Assembly: GCA_043750035.1 (NCBI GenBank)
Contig: JAYVCI010000194.1
Location: 1-30,555 of the forward strand
Length of the DNA stretch: 30,555 nt
Source: CANJUD01 sp043750035
Lineage (GTDB): Bacteria; Bacteroidota; Bacteroidia; UKL13-3
Direction of reading: 5' to 3'
Shown here: positions 21,309-28,869 of the stretch, in pieces
Layout: each line of letters starts with the position of its first letter
Position numbering within the stretch: the stretch's first letter is position 1
Made by a program: the position numbers and the translations under genes
The notes under the pieces: generated by a model
Told to the model about the DNA's origin: nothing
Seen by the model: the letters and a program-made list of their open reading frames with translations, nothing else
The model's database searches: none

Positions 21309-22733
21309 TTATTTCTCATTTTTCTCCTTCAACATATCAATTACTCCTCTCAATTTATATAATTGTGTTGCGATAACACTTTGCTCATTCACCCATTCGC
21401 CATAGCGGCGATTGTCTTCCGAAATCTCAGCCAAATAACGATTGCGGCTTGGTGGAATTAAAAATATTTTTTGCGATTCATCATCACTAACCGGATACGT
21501 ACTGCGGAATTTTTCCAATTCCATTTTATCCGCAATTTTGTTCATTACATTTCTATACAAACGATTCATGCCGGGGTCGTTGAACTGCGATGCGATAGTT
21601 CCATATATTGGCAGGTCTGCATCTTTTGCATCGAACATTACATGGTTGCGTTTGTATTGTTTACGCACATCTCGCAATGCATCTTGAGCTCCACGCTTAT
21701 CAAATTTATTAATGGCAACCATATCGGCAAAATCGAGCATATCAATTTTTTCCAATTGCGAAGCGGCACCAAATTCGGGCGTCATTACATATAATGAAAC
21801 ATTACAATGATCCGTAATTTCTGTATCACTTTGCCCGATTCCCGATGTTTCAACAATAATTAAATCATAGGCAGCGGCACGACATATATCTATACTTTCC
21901 TGCACATATTTGCTCAGTGCCAAATTACTTTGGCGGGTAGCCATACTACGCATATATACACGCGGATTGCTAATGCTGTTCATGCGAATACGGTCGCCCA
22001 ATAAGGCTCCGCCTGTTTTGCGTTTGCTGGGGTCAACAGATATTATTGCAATGGTTTGGGTTTTAAATTCTAATAAATATCTGCGGACCAATTCGTCCAC
22101 AAGGCTCGATTTTCCTGCACCTCCGGTACCTGTAATTCCGAGAACAGGAATTGTTTTTGTATTCAAATTCTGAAACCCTTTGATGGTATCATTTGTTTTA
22201 TCGGGATGATTTTCTACCAAGGTTATTAATTGACCAATATCTTTTGGGTTTTTTGTTTCCAAATGTTTGGCGTGTCCATTCAGGGAGGTCACGGTTTCGT
22301 AATCGCATTGTTTGAGCATGTCGTTTATCATGCCCTGCAAGCCCATTTCACGGCCATCATCTGGGTGATAGATACGTGAAATTCCATATTGTTGTAAATC
22401 TGCAATTTCGCTGGGAAGGATAGTTCCGCCGCCGCCGCCAAAAATCTTGATATGTCCCGCACCTCGTTCTTTAAGCAGATCGTGCATGTATTTGAAATAT
22501 TCGTTGTGGCCACCTTGATAACTGGTAATGGCAACTGCTTGTGCATCTTCTTGGATGGCACAGTCTACTATCTCTTGTACGGAACGGTTATGGCCCAAAT
22601 GGATTACCTCGGCCCCAGTGCCTTGAATGATGCGACGCATTACATTGATGGCTGCATCGTGCCCATCGAAGAGTGCGGCTGCGGTAACGATTCTTATCTT
22701 GTTATGGGGTATATATTTTTCTGCTTCAATCAT
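21309..22733 (-). CDS. icmF: B12-binding plus MeaI GTPase half of split IcmF
   Basis: 474 residues matching the N-terminal part of fused isobutyryl-CoA mutase. B12-binding domain 12-145: DGHDAAINVMRR with cobalt-ligating His25, TSYQGGHNEYF, and FGGGGGTI. MeaI-type P-loop GTPase ~190-400: Walker A GTGGAGKSS (202-210), SVDPSKRKTGGALLGDRIRM, ETSGIGQSDTEI (295-306) and NKFD at 342-345 for guanine. A linker start follows (NRYLAEISEDNRRYGEWV) and the ORF ends at LKEKNEK, exactly where fused IcmF continues into the mutase domain. The GTPase loads and protects the cobalamin cofactor. A promoter box is 26 bases upstream. The mutase half is at 18457-20409. Confidence 0.9.
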   Translation of the reverse strand: MIEAEKYIPHNKIRIVTAAALFDGHDAAINVMRRIIQGTGAEVIHLGHNRSVQEIVDCAIQEDAQAVAITSYQGGHNEYFKYMHDLLKERGAGHIKIFGGGGGTILPSEIADLQQYGISRIYHPDDGREMGLQGMINDMLKQCDYETVTSLNGHAKHLETKNPKDIGQLITLVENHPDKTNDTIKGFQNLNTKTIPVLGITGTGGAGKSSLVDELVRRYLLEFKTQTIAIISVDPSKRKTGGALLGDRIRMNSISNPRVYMRSMATRQSNLALSKYVQESIDICRAAAYDLIIVETSGIGQSDTEITDHCNVSLYVMTPEFGAASQLEKIDMLDFADMVAINKFDKRGAQDALRDVRKQYKRNHVMFDAKDADLPIYGTIASQFNDPGMNRLYRNVMNKIADKMELEKFRSTYPVSDDESQKIFLIPPSRNRYLAEISEDNRRYGEWVNEQSVIATQLYKLRGVIDMLKEKNEK

Positions 22734-22759
22734 TGTTTACTAGATTTTGGGTTGCTGTG

Positions 22760-22767
22760 CAAATTTA
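22760..22767 (-). promoter_or_regulatory. -7 promoter box for icmF
   Basis: TAAATTTG matches TAnnTTTG, 26 bases before the ATG at 22733. This separates icmF from the M48 operon that ends at 22849. Confidence 0.5.
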
Positions 22768-22848
22768 CGGGATTTTTGAGGTAGTTAAAAATTAAGCCGA
22801 TTGGGGTAACTAAATCGACAAAAATTATGAAATTCTATTGAAGGAAGC

Positions 22849-23658
22849 TTATTGTAAATCAAACTCAAATTTCGCTTCAAGATTATATATAGTACCATTA
22901 TGAGAATATTGATAATTACATATAGTCATTTGGATATCTCTATTTATTCCTTGCGTAATATAAATATGTGCCATAGATGGATTTACAGCAAAATTATCGC
23001 TAGACGTGTTATTGACTTCTATAGAGCAATCATTTCCTGTTAGCTCATATTTTGATGTGTTTACATTAATTAAGTACGCACCAAGAATTACAGATTTACT
23101 AAAAGTTTTAGGAAAAAAAATCCCAATACTATTATTATAGGGAGGATTGCTAAAGTCTTGCACAGTTAATAATTGACAACCTGAAGGTGTAAATGTAAAT
23201 AAACTTGGCGTACCAATATCAGTATATGATACATTCCCCAATTTAAAAAAACTCCCTGTACCCAATTTGCATGGAGAAGAGTCGACCACCGAATTATATT
23301 GAGGCAAACTAGAATTAATAGATAAGAAAGTAGTATCATTATAACAACTCTTTTGTTCCGTAACTAAAAAAAATCTTGATTTTCTAACATGGTCAAAAAT
23401 ATATTTTAAAACAGGGGAGGGTCCTTGTGAAATAAATTTATAATTATTTGTAGGAGTGGGGTTTAATAAATACCAAGTATAAGTAGCATTGGGGTTATAT
23501 TTGCTAGGCAAAATACTTTGCGGAGTGGGAGATGTTTTTACACGAATATTGAGTGAATCGAATATTGGAGAGGGAGCCCAACATACATTTTTATGAGTGC
23601 ATGAAAAAAAGGTAATAGATAAAACTATTGGAAATATCAATCTACTAAATATATGCAT
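22849..23658 (-). CDS. PKD-like lipoprotein, paralogue A of a tandem pair
   Basis: 269 residues. Signal with lipobox ITFFSC (Cys20). Shares several blocks with the next gene upstream: PSPIFDSLNIRVKT, SKYNPNATYTWYL, SQGPSPVLKYIFD, FFPKTFSKS, GNDCSIEVN and a C-terminal NYQYSHNGTIYNLEAKFEF. The N-terminal part (30-115) resembles a PKD/Ig fold; the C-terminal part looks like a second beta domain. Surface or periplasmic lipoprotein of unknown function. Last gene of the M48 operon, 23 bases after its paralogue. Confidence 0.7.
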   Translation of the reverse strand: MHIFSRLIFPIVLSITFFSCTHKNVCWAPSPIFDSLNIRVKTSPTPQSILPSKYNPNATYTWYLLNPTPTNNYKFISQGPSPVLKYIFDHVRKSRFFLVTEQKSCYNDTTFLSINSSLPQYNSVVDSSPCKLGTGSFFKLGNVSYTDIGTPSLFTFTPSGCQLLTVQDFSNPPYNNSIGIFFPKTFSKSVILGAYLINVNTSKYELTGNDCSIEVNNTSSDNFAVNPSMAHIYITQGINRDIQMTICNYQYSHNGTIYNLEAKFEFDLQ

Positions 23659-23681
23659 TGCAAATGTATTAACATTAAGGA

Positions 23682-24449
23682 TTAAAACTCAAATTTCGCC
23701 TCTAAGGTATATATATTCCCATTGAATAAATACTGAAAATTACACACGGATAATTCGATGGTTTTAGTGTTGCCCTGTAGTATATGCACACGTGCAGTAA
23801 TGGGATTTACAGCCGCATATCTTGTTCCTTTTATTTCAATAGCACACTCTGTACCCGATAATTGAGTATATGATTTTGTACCATTAATTGTATAATCGCC
23901 AATTATGGGTGAATTTGAAAATGTTTTTGGTAAATAAAAATATACATTATTGCCACCATTATCATAAAGGCCTGTATAAGCATAGTTTGAAGTAGTGGTC
24001 AGGTTAGGTGTGTTGGTGGCAGTATAATAGGTATTCAGCAATTTAAAGTCATTACCAACTGGCAATAAACAAGGCCCCGAACCACCCCCGCTATTGTTTT
24101 TAGAAGAATTGACAGTTAAAACCAATGTATCGCTATAGCATTCGTATTTAGTAGAAACCAATCCAAACTTGTATATCCCTTCCCTGTCAAAAGTATATTT
24201 TAGGGTAGGTGATGATCCTTGTGAAATTAAAATTTTCTGGTTTGATATAGGCGTGCTGATTCCGTACCAAATATGGGTGGCAAGCGGATCATACTTTGTA
24301 GATTTAATATATTGATAATTTGCATACGTTTTTAGGTTAACGGTTAGGGAATCAAACGCTGGGCTTGGTATTTTGCAGGTAGTTACATGATCGCACGAGG
24401 AGAAACACAATACCGCAAATACATATAATATAATAAAATAGCTATTCAT
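23682..24449 (-). CDS. PKD-like lipoprotein, paralogue B of a tandem pair
   Basis: 255 residues. Lipobox LCFSSC (Cys19). Same architecture as its downstream paralogue: PSPAFDSLTVNLKT, TKYDPLATHIWYG, SQGSSPTLKYTFD, a PKD-like GIYKFGLVSTK, FYLPKTFSNSPIIGDYTING, GTECAIEIKG, and NFQYLFNGNIYTLEAKFEF. Cysteines at matching places suggest conserved disulfides. A Gly/Ser linker (NNSGGGSG) divides the two beta domains. It follows the beta-barrel gene by 9 bases. Function not recognised; a role as a partner or substrate of the M48 protease or the barrel is inference from context. Confidence 0.7.
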   Translation of the reverse strand: MNSYFIILYVFAVLCFSSCDHVTTCKIPSPAFDSLTVNLKTYANYQYIKSTKYDPLATHIWYGISTPISNQKILISQGSSPTLKYTFDREGIYKFGLVSTKYECYSDTLVLTVNSSKNNSGGGSGPCLLPVGNDFKLLNTYYTATNTPNLTTTSNYAYTGLYDNGGNNVYFYLPKTFSNSPIIGDYTINGTKSYTQLSGTECAIEIKGTRYAAVNPITARVHILQGNTKTIELSVCNFQYLFNGNIYTLEAKFEF

Positions 24450-24458
24450 ATAATAAGT

Positions 24459-25175
24459 TTAAAAGATATAGCCAACAGTAGCATAAACATTCAAAAACTG
24501 CATTTTCCGTATTCTATAAAAACTCGCATCCCAATATCTACGCGAATCATTTCTACTTATTAAAGGACCAATATTTCTATCGAGCATCAGGGTAATATCC
24601 ATTCCATAAGTAAAGGTAAAACTTTTTTTAATTATCACAGTTTTACCAAATCCGTATGTGAATGTATAGAAATGATTTTTTGTAGGAGCAGTTTTCAATA
24701 TATTATCTAAAGAATCGTAGCTTCGAGTAAGTAAAAGACTAAGGCCTATTTTTTGAAAATTCCCAATGGGTGCTAGTGCCCCTTTGCCAATATTGAAAAA
24801 CTTGATATTGGCCCCTATGCTGTTTCCATATACATATCTAATATTAATTTTACTATTTTGATCATAGATAAAAGCAGAAGACCTCATATTTTGGAAATTT
24901 ACACCCAATGTTGAACTCCGCGAGATAGCACAATCAATTCCAAGTGCCTTGGTCCAATTTATTCCGTACACCGAATAGTTCTCGAGAAATGAAGTAGTAA
25001 AATCACTGATCAACCTCGATTCCTGTCGGTTGTTATAAGTGGGGTGGTGGGCCGGACAAAACATGATCCCGCCACTCACCACAATTCTTTTTCCTATAAA
25101 TCCGGGCACTTGTGCCTTGCAGGGAATAATTATAAAAATAAGTAACGAAAAAGTTAATATATGGGGCTTCATCAT
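24459..25175 (-). CDS. Predicted outer membrane beta-barrel protein
   Basis: 238 residues. Signal peptide MMKPHILTFSLLIFIIIPCK, then AQVPGF; a second possible ATG is at 25172. Mature part begins with RIVVSGGIMFC and contains many alternating amphipathic strands (ALGIDCAISRSSTLGVNFQN, YVYGNSIGANIKFF, KIGLSLLLTRSYD, FTFTYGMDITLML) and ends with an aromatic-rich strand, NVYATVGYIF, typical of outer-membrane barrels. The family was not identified. It lies 6 bases after the M48 peptidase stop and 9 bases before the first lipoprotein gene, so all are probably one transcript. Confidence 0.65.
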   Translation of the reverse strand: MMKPHILTFSLLIFIIIPCKAQVPGFIGKRIVVSGGIMFCPAHHPTYNNRQESRLISDFTTSFLENYSVYGINWTKALGIDCAISRSSTLGVNFQNMRSSAFIYDQNSKINIRYVYGNSIGANIKFFNIGKGALAPIGNFQKIGLSLLLTRSYDSLDNILKTAPTKNHFYTFTYGFGKTVIIKKSFTFTYGMDITLMLDRNIGPLISRNDSRRYWDASFYRIRKMQFLNVYATVGYIF

Positions 25176-25181
25176 AATTAT

Positions 25182-27476
25182 TTAGTCTTGGTGTTTGTTG
25201 TGTTTAAGTTGTAAAAGCATGTCATATAAATGCATTTCAATCACATAATCCTTATCTCGACTATTTATTTTTTTAATAGTATTGTATATGTATTTCCCTG
25301 TTCTCAAATCAATAGTTTCTGACATAATATAGGTAGCAAAATTTACTTTTAGTAACTTATATATAACCACAGGAACATAGCATCCACCAGTAAGTAAGCA
25401 GAGAGCGTAATGCATAAACATATCATCGGGGTCTCTGTCCTCAATGGCATAGAAAATTCCCATATTCATTAAGTAAGGTGTATTATTCTGTTGTATAAGT
25501 TTCTCAATTTCTTTATAATCGACCTTTATCAAATTACTTTCCTCATTTTGGTTATTGTCACGCAGGTAATCATTGATAAGCATGATATTGTTTAGAACAT
25601 CCACATCGTCGGTGGTCAAGGTTTTTGAATTGTATCTCACGGCTTTAATCTGGGCCTTATCACTTAACCTAGATATTTTCTCATCCAAGTTAACCAATGC
25701 TCTTTCACTTTCTTGTTGCTTGAACGATTCCTTTTTACGCAAATCAACCTTATAATAAAAAGGTTCTGACACTATCACTTTATCTATGGATGCTGTCGTC
25801 TGCTCTTTACTGTCTTCATTTTTCTTTTTCTTGTTGAATTTGCTTTCATTATCTTCAGTTTTGGTAATGGTCAAAGCTATGTTTTCGGCTTTCTTAAATG
25901 CTTTTCTAAATTCAGGGTTTTTAACCAGTTCCATCATTCCGGCATATATATATGATTTGCTTGAGGTGGTCTTTTTGATAATTTCCTTTTTGGCCCTTTT
26001 TATTTTATTATACTTGCTTTTTATAACGGGCTCTTCATCTTCAGCTTTCTTTTCAATTGCAGTGGTGTCTTTGTCATCCACTTTAAAATCTTCAAAGTCG
26101 GCAAAATTTGCTTTGTTTTCTTTTACAAGCAGCAGAAATAATTCGTCAGCAATTTTATCTAATTCTTCATCTTCCGGATGCTTATTTCTTAATTCCCAAT
26201 TTTTTTTTAATGCCAATATATTCAATGCCAGCGGTTCTTCGTGCAGTTTTTCTATTAAGTAATATAAGGAACCTGATGCTCCTTCAATTTTTTCATAATC
26301 TGCATGTACCGATTTGAATCCCGACTCACCTTCTTTTCCCGATATTTTTGTAATAGCGTACAAACTCTTTACTATGGTTTTATTTATATAATAGCTGTTA
26401 GAGTCAGCTTCACTCAATATAAAAGCACTGTATAGTGCATATTCATAATCGTGGTTGAGCATATATAGATGAAGCAATTCGAAACGTGCAATTTTTCTTG
26501 TTAATTCAAACTCAGTTTTAGATACCAAATAGTTTTTACGGTCTTTTTTGTTCAGCCCCTCCATAATATTTTCAATCAATTTCCTCCTTTTGCGAATGGA
26601 AGGATGTGTAGATTCTTCATCGTCTCCATCGTCATCTTGGTTAACGGGTTTCAACAGACTGTCTGCCAACTGAAAATCAGCGGGAAACTTTAGCAGTTTG
26701 TCCTCAAAAAAACGTTTGTTGAATGGTACTTCATCGAAAGGCAAATTGGCAAATTGCAATACATCGAACACTCCATCAATAGCGGCCAAACTGTATCCAG
26801 ATTTTTTGTATAATTGGAATCCCTCTTCGTCCGCTTCTATCTCCTGTTCCTTATTGAAAGCACATTTCGTCAAAAAATTATCCTGGTTGCTGGTGCGGTA
26901 ATTATTTTTCGATATTTTTCTCTCTAGCTTACTTTCAAATTTAAAACCCAATAATGAATGTTGTTTTTTGTAATGGGTTATCTCATGGCAAAGTATATAA
27001 GCTAGCTGTGCTTCGTTCTCTAGCTGTGCCATCAAACCTATGTTCACAAAAATAATCCCACTGGGGGTGGTGAAAGCATTAACACTGGTATAACGAACGG
27101 TATAAAACCTAAGTTTATTATAAGTTTCCAGGTCGTCTTTCAATATCTCTTTTGCTATTTTTGCTACATAAACCGAGAGCGGGTCATTATATAATACCCT
27201 TCCACTTAAAAGAATTCGGTCTATTGAATAGTTAGCATCTAGTTGGAATTTTTGTTCCAACTTACGATCTGCCCTCGACAAATCTTTTTGCTTTATTCTT
27301 GTTAATTCATCCTTGTATTTATCAATGGATAATCGGGTAATATCATCGGGTAATTTACCTGATGATTTTAATGTTACATACCTATCAAAATCAATAGCCG
27401 ATTGGGAACATACTGTTAGGGATAGAGCACAAAAAAGTGTTGCAAACTGTATTTTCCGTATTGTTGTCATTTTCAT
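25182..27476 (-). CDS. M48-family zinc metalloprotease with long C-terminal extension
   Basis: 764 residues from the ATG at 27476, chosen because it gives a normal signal peptide (MKMTTIRKIQFATLFCALSL ending near CSQSA); an ATG at 27515 would add 13 residues before it. The M48 domain spans ~95-245: FTTPSGIIFVNIGLM, zinc motif HEITH (His164, Glu165, His168) in ILCHEITHYKKQHS, and third ligand Glu212 in NKEQEIEADEEGFQLYKKSG. An acidic linker (QDDDGDDEE) precedes ~480 residues of charged helical sequence without a recognised fold, much longer than BepA-like M48 proteins. Periplasmic. First gene of a four-gene operon with a barrel and two lipoproteins, so a role in outer-membrane protein quality control is plausible. 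Confidence 0.85.
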   Translation of the reverse strand: MKMTTIRKIQFATLFCALSLTVCSQSAIDFDRYVTLKSSGKLPDDITRLSIDKYKDELTRIKQKDLSRADRKLEQKFQLDANYSIDRILLSGRVLYNDPLSVYVAKIAKEILKDDLETYNKLRFYTVRYTSVNAFTTPSGIIFVNIGLMAQLENEAQLAYILCHEITHYKKQHSLLGFKFESKLERKISKNNYRTSNQDNFLTKCAFNKEQEIEADEEGFQLYKKSGYSLAAIDGVFDVLQFANLPFDEVPFNKRFFEDKLLKFPADFQLADSLLKPVNQDDDGDDEESTHPSIRKRRKLIENIMEGLNKKDRKNYLVSKTEFELTRKIARFELLHLYMLNHDYEYALYSAFILSEADSNSYYINKTIVKSLYAITKISGKEGESGFKSVHADYEKIEGASGSLYYLIEKLHEEPLALNILALKKNWELRNKHPEDEELDKIADELFLLLVKENKANFADFEDFKVDDKDTTAIEKKAEDEEPVIKSKYNKIKRAKKEIIKKTTSSKSYIYAGMMELVKNPEFRKAFKKAENIALTITKTEDNESKFNKKKKNEDSKEQTTASIDKVIVSEPFYYKVDLRKKESFKQQESERALVNLDEKISRLSDKAQIKAVRYNSKTLTTDDVDVLNNIMLINDYLRDNNQNEESNLIKVDYKEIEKLIQQNNTPYLMNMGIFYAIEDRDPDDMFMHYALCLLTGGCYVPVVIYKLLKVNFATYIMSETIDLRTGKYIYNTIKKINSRDKDYVIEMHLYDMLLQLKHNKHQD

Positions 27477-27613
27477 TGGCCTGGATTTAATGTGCAATAA
27501 TAGGAAATAAATCATATATATTTTACTTTCTTAAGATGATATTTGAAAAGACGCAGAAATTATATACTGATAGATATATTTTGTAAAAGAATACAGAAAC
27601 GGGTTTTAATAAA

Positions 27614-28654
27614 CTATAACCCCGAAGAGGCAGACTTATAGCCATTGCCACTGTTCGTATTGGCACTGTTCATTGCCATTTGCACCGCTTTGGCTACAAG
27701 CATTTCGGTTTGGTCGGGATAGTTTACCTCGATAGGTTTACTTTGGTTGAGCCACTTGGTTAAGGTAGTGGCAAAGCCCGGACCCATTTGATGTACCATT
27801 GGGACACCCATTAAATCGAGAGCCGCGGCATTGCATTGTTGCTCGTATTGCCCTTTTTGGGGTATTACAAACAGTTTTTTGCGGAGGAACATGGCTTCTG
27901 CAGGCCCTTCAAAGCCACCTCCTGAAACCAATCCGTTGCAGGTGGCCAAGCTTTTTACATAAGCTTCATTATTGATCGGCTTCACTTTTACATTGCCACT
28001 TGTATAAGGTTGTTTGCTATGTTTGGTAAACACATGCCATTCTACATCTTTCACTTGTTTCAATATGGGTAACAATAGTTTGTCGTGGAATGCAGGCAGG
28101 TAAACCGTGCAGTGCCCTTTATCAACAGACTCTAACTGACGTATCTCGCTTCTGATAATTGGGGTATGAACGAAGTTATCATAATTGCTAAAATGCAATG
28201 CCACGGCACCGGTGAAGGGAGCATAGTATTTTAATAAGAGTTCTACCGCCAAATCCTTTTTGGCTGGCCTGGGCATTAGCCTACTGCTAAAACTAGATTG
28301 GTGGCTGAGTGCAATACAGGGTTTATCTTTCATTTGGCAAGCCCATGCTGTAATGGCCTCATAATCGTTGATTACTACATCATATTTCTCAATTGGGAAT
28401 GAACGTATATCTTGCAACAAACGCAAAGGCTTCAATTTTTTAAAAGTGCTCCAATAGTTCACCCCGCCCTTGCTACCAAATGTAAAACCCAATCCGTGTT
28501 TACGATATTTTACTGCGTATGGCAAACTAACTTCGGCATCGGAACCACTGACCATAATATCCAATTCACCATGCTGTTGTAAGAATGGGATTACTTCGCG
28601 TGCCCTGCTCAAATGACCATTACCGGTGGCCTGTATAGCAAATAATATTTTCAT
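27614..28654 (-). CDS. MurG-like family glycosyltransferase
   Basis: 346 residues. N-terminal Rossmann start MKILFAIQATGNGHLSRARE is the nucleotide-sugar glycosyltransferase GT-B signature seen in MurG-like proteins of the Glyco_trans_1_3 type. VVINDYEAITAWACQ and PCIALSHQSSF follow, and the C-terminal half carries LATCNGLVSGGGFEGPAEAM and KLFVIPQKGQYEQQCNAAAL, the donor-binding region. Cytoplasmic or peripheral on the inner membrane. Acceptor and sugar cannot be told from sequence; a surface glycan or glycolipid is likely. Stands alone: promoter box 53 bases upstream, convergent with nothing, 137 bases before the M48 gene. Confidence 0.8.
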   Translation of the reverse strand: MKILFAIQATGNGHLSRAREVIPFLQQHGELDIMVSGSDAEVSLPYAVKYRKHGLGFTFGSKGGVNYWSTFKKLKPLRLLQDIRSFPIEKYDVVINDYEAITAWACQMKDKPCIALSHQSSFSSRLMPRPAKKDLAVELLLKYYAPFTGAVALHFSNYDNFVHTPIIRSEIRQLESVDKGHCTVYLPAFHDKLLLPILKQVKDVEWHVFTKHSKQPYTSGNVKVKPINNEAYVKSLATCNGLVSGGGFEGPAEAMFLRKKLFVIPQKGQYEQQCNAAALDLMGVPMVHQMGPGFATTLTKWLNQSKPIEVNYPDQTEMLVAKAVQMAMNSANTNSGNGYKSASSGL

Positions 28655-28707
28655 GGTATGAGATTATCTATTGCCCGGCAAATTATTTATGCATGGTTCT
28701 AGCACTG

Positions 28708-28715
28708 CAAAAATA
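28708..28715 (-). promoter_or_regulatory. -7 promoter box for glycosyltransferase gene
   Basis: TATTTTTG fits TAnnTTTG, 53 bases upstream of the ATG at 28654. Confidence 0.35.
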
Positions 28716-28825
28716 ATGATGGCAAGGGATAAATACTCATTCGTGTTTTAATTTCCAATAGTATAATTGAAATAAGTATTCGGCTTTGGGTAATATCATT
28801 TCAAATGTCGTCTTCGATGATTCTG

Positions 28826-28855
28826 CCTGTGGTCGGCGTTGTCGCCGACCACAGG
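28826..28855. terminator. Strong GC-rich hairpin downstream of the PKD/CHU_C gene
   Basis: CCTGTGGTCGGCG and CGCCGACCACAGG form a perfect 13-bp stem with a TTGT loop, 14 bases after the stop at 28870 on the minus strand. No long T-run follows, so it may be a terminator or a dispersed palindromic repeat. Confidence 0.55.
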
Positions 28856-28869
28856 ATTGTCTATACACA

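Noticed and set aside
27516..27613. AT-rich stretch as a replication origin
   Set aside because: No DnaA-box cluster or origin genes; ordinary intergenic DNA between the M48 and glycosyltransferase genes.
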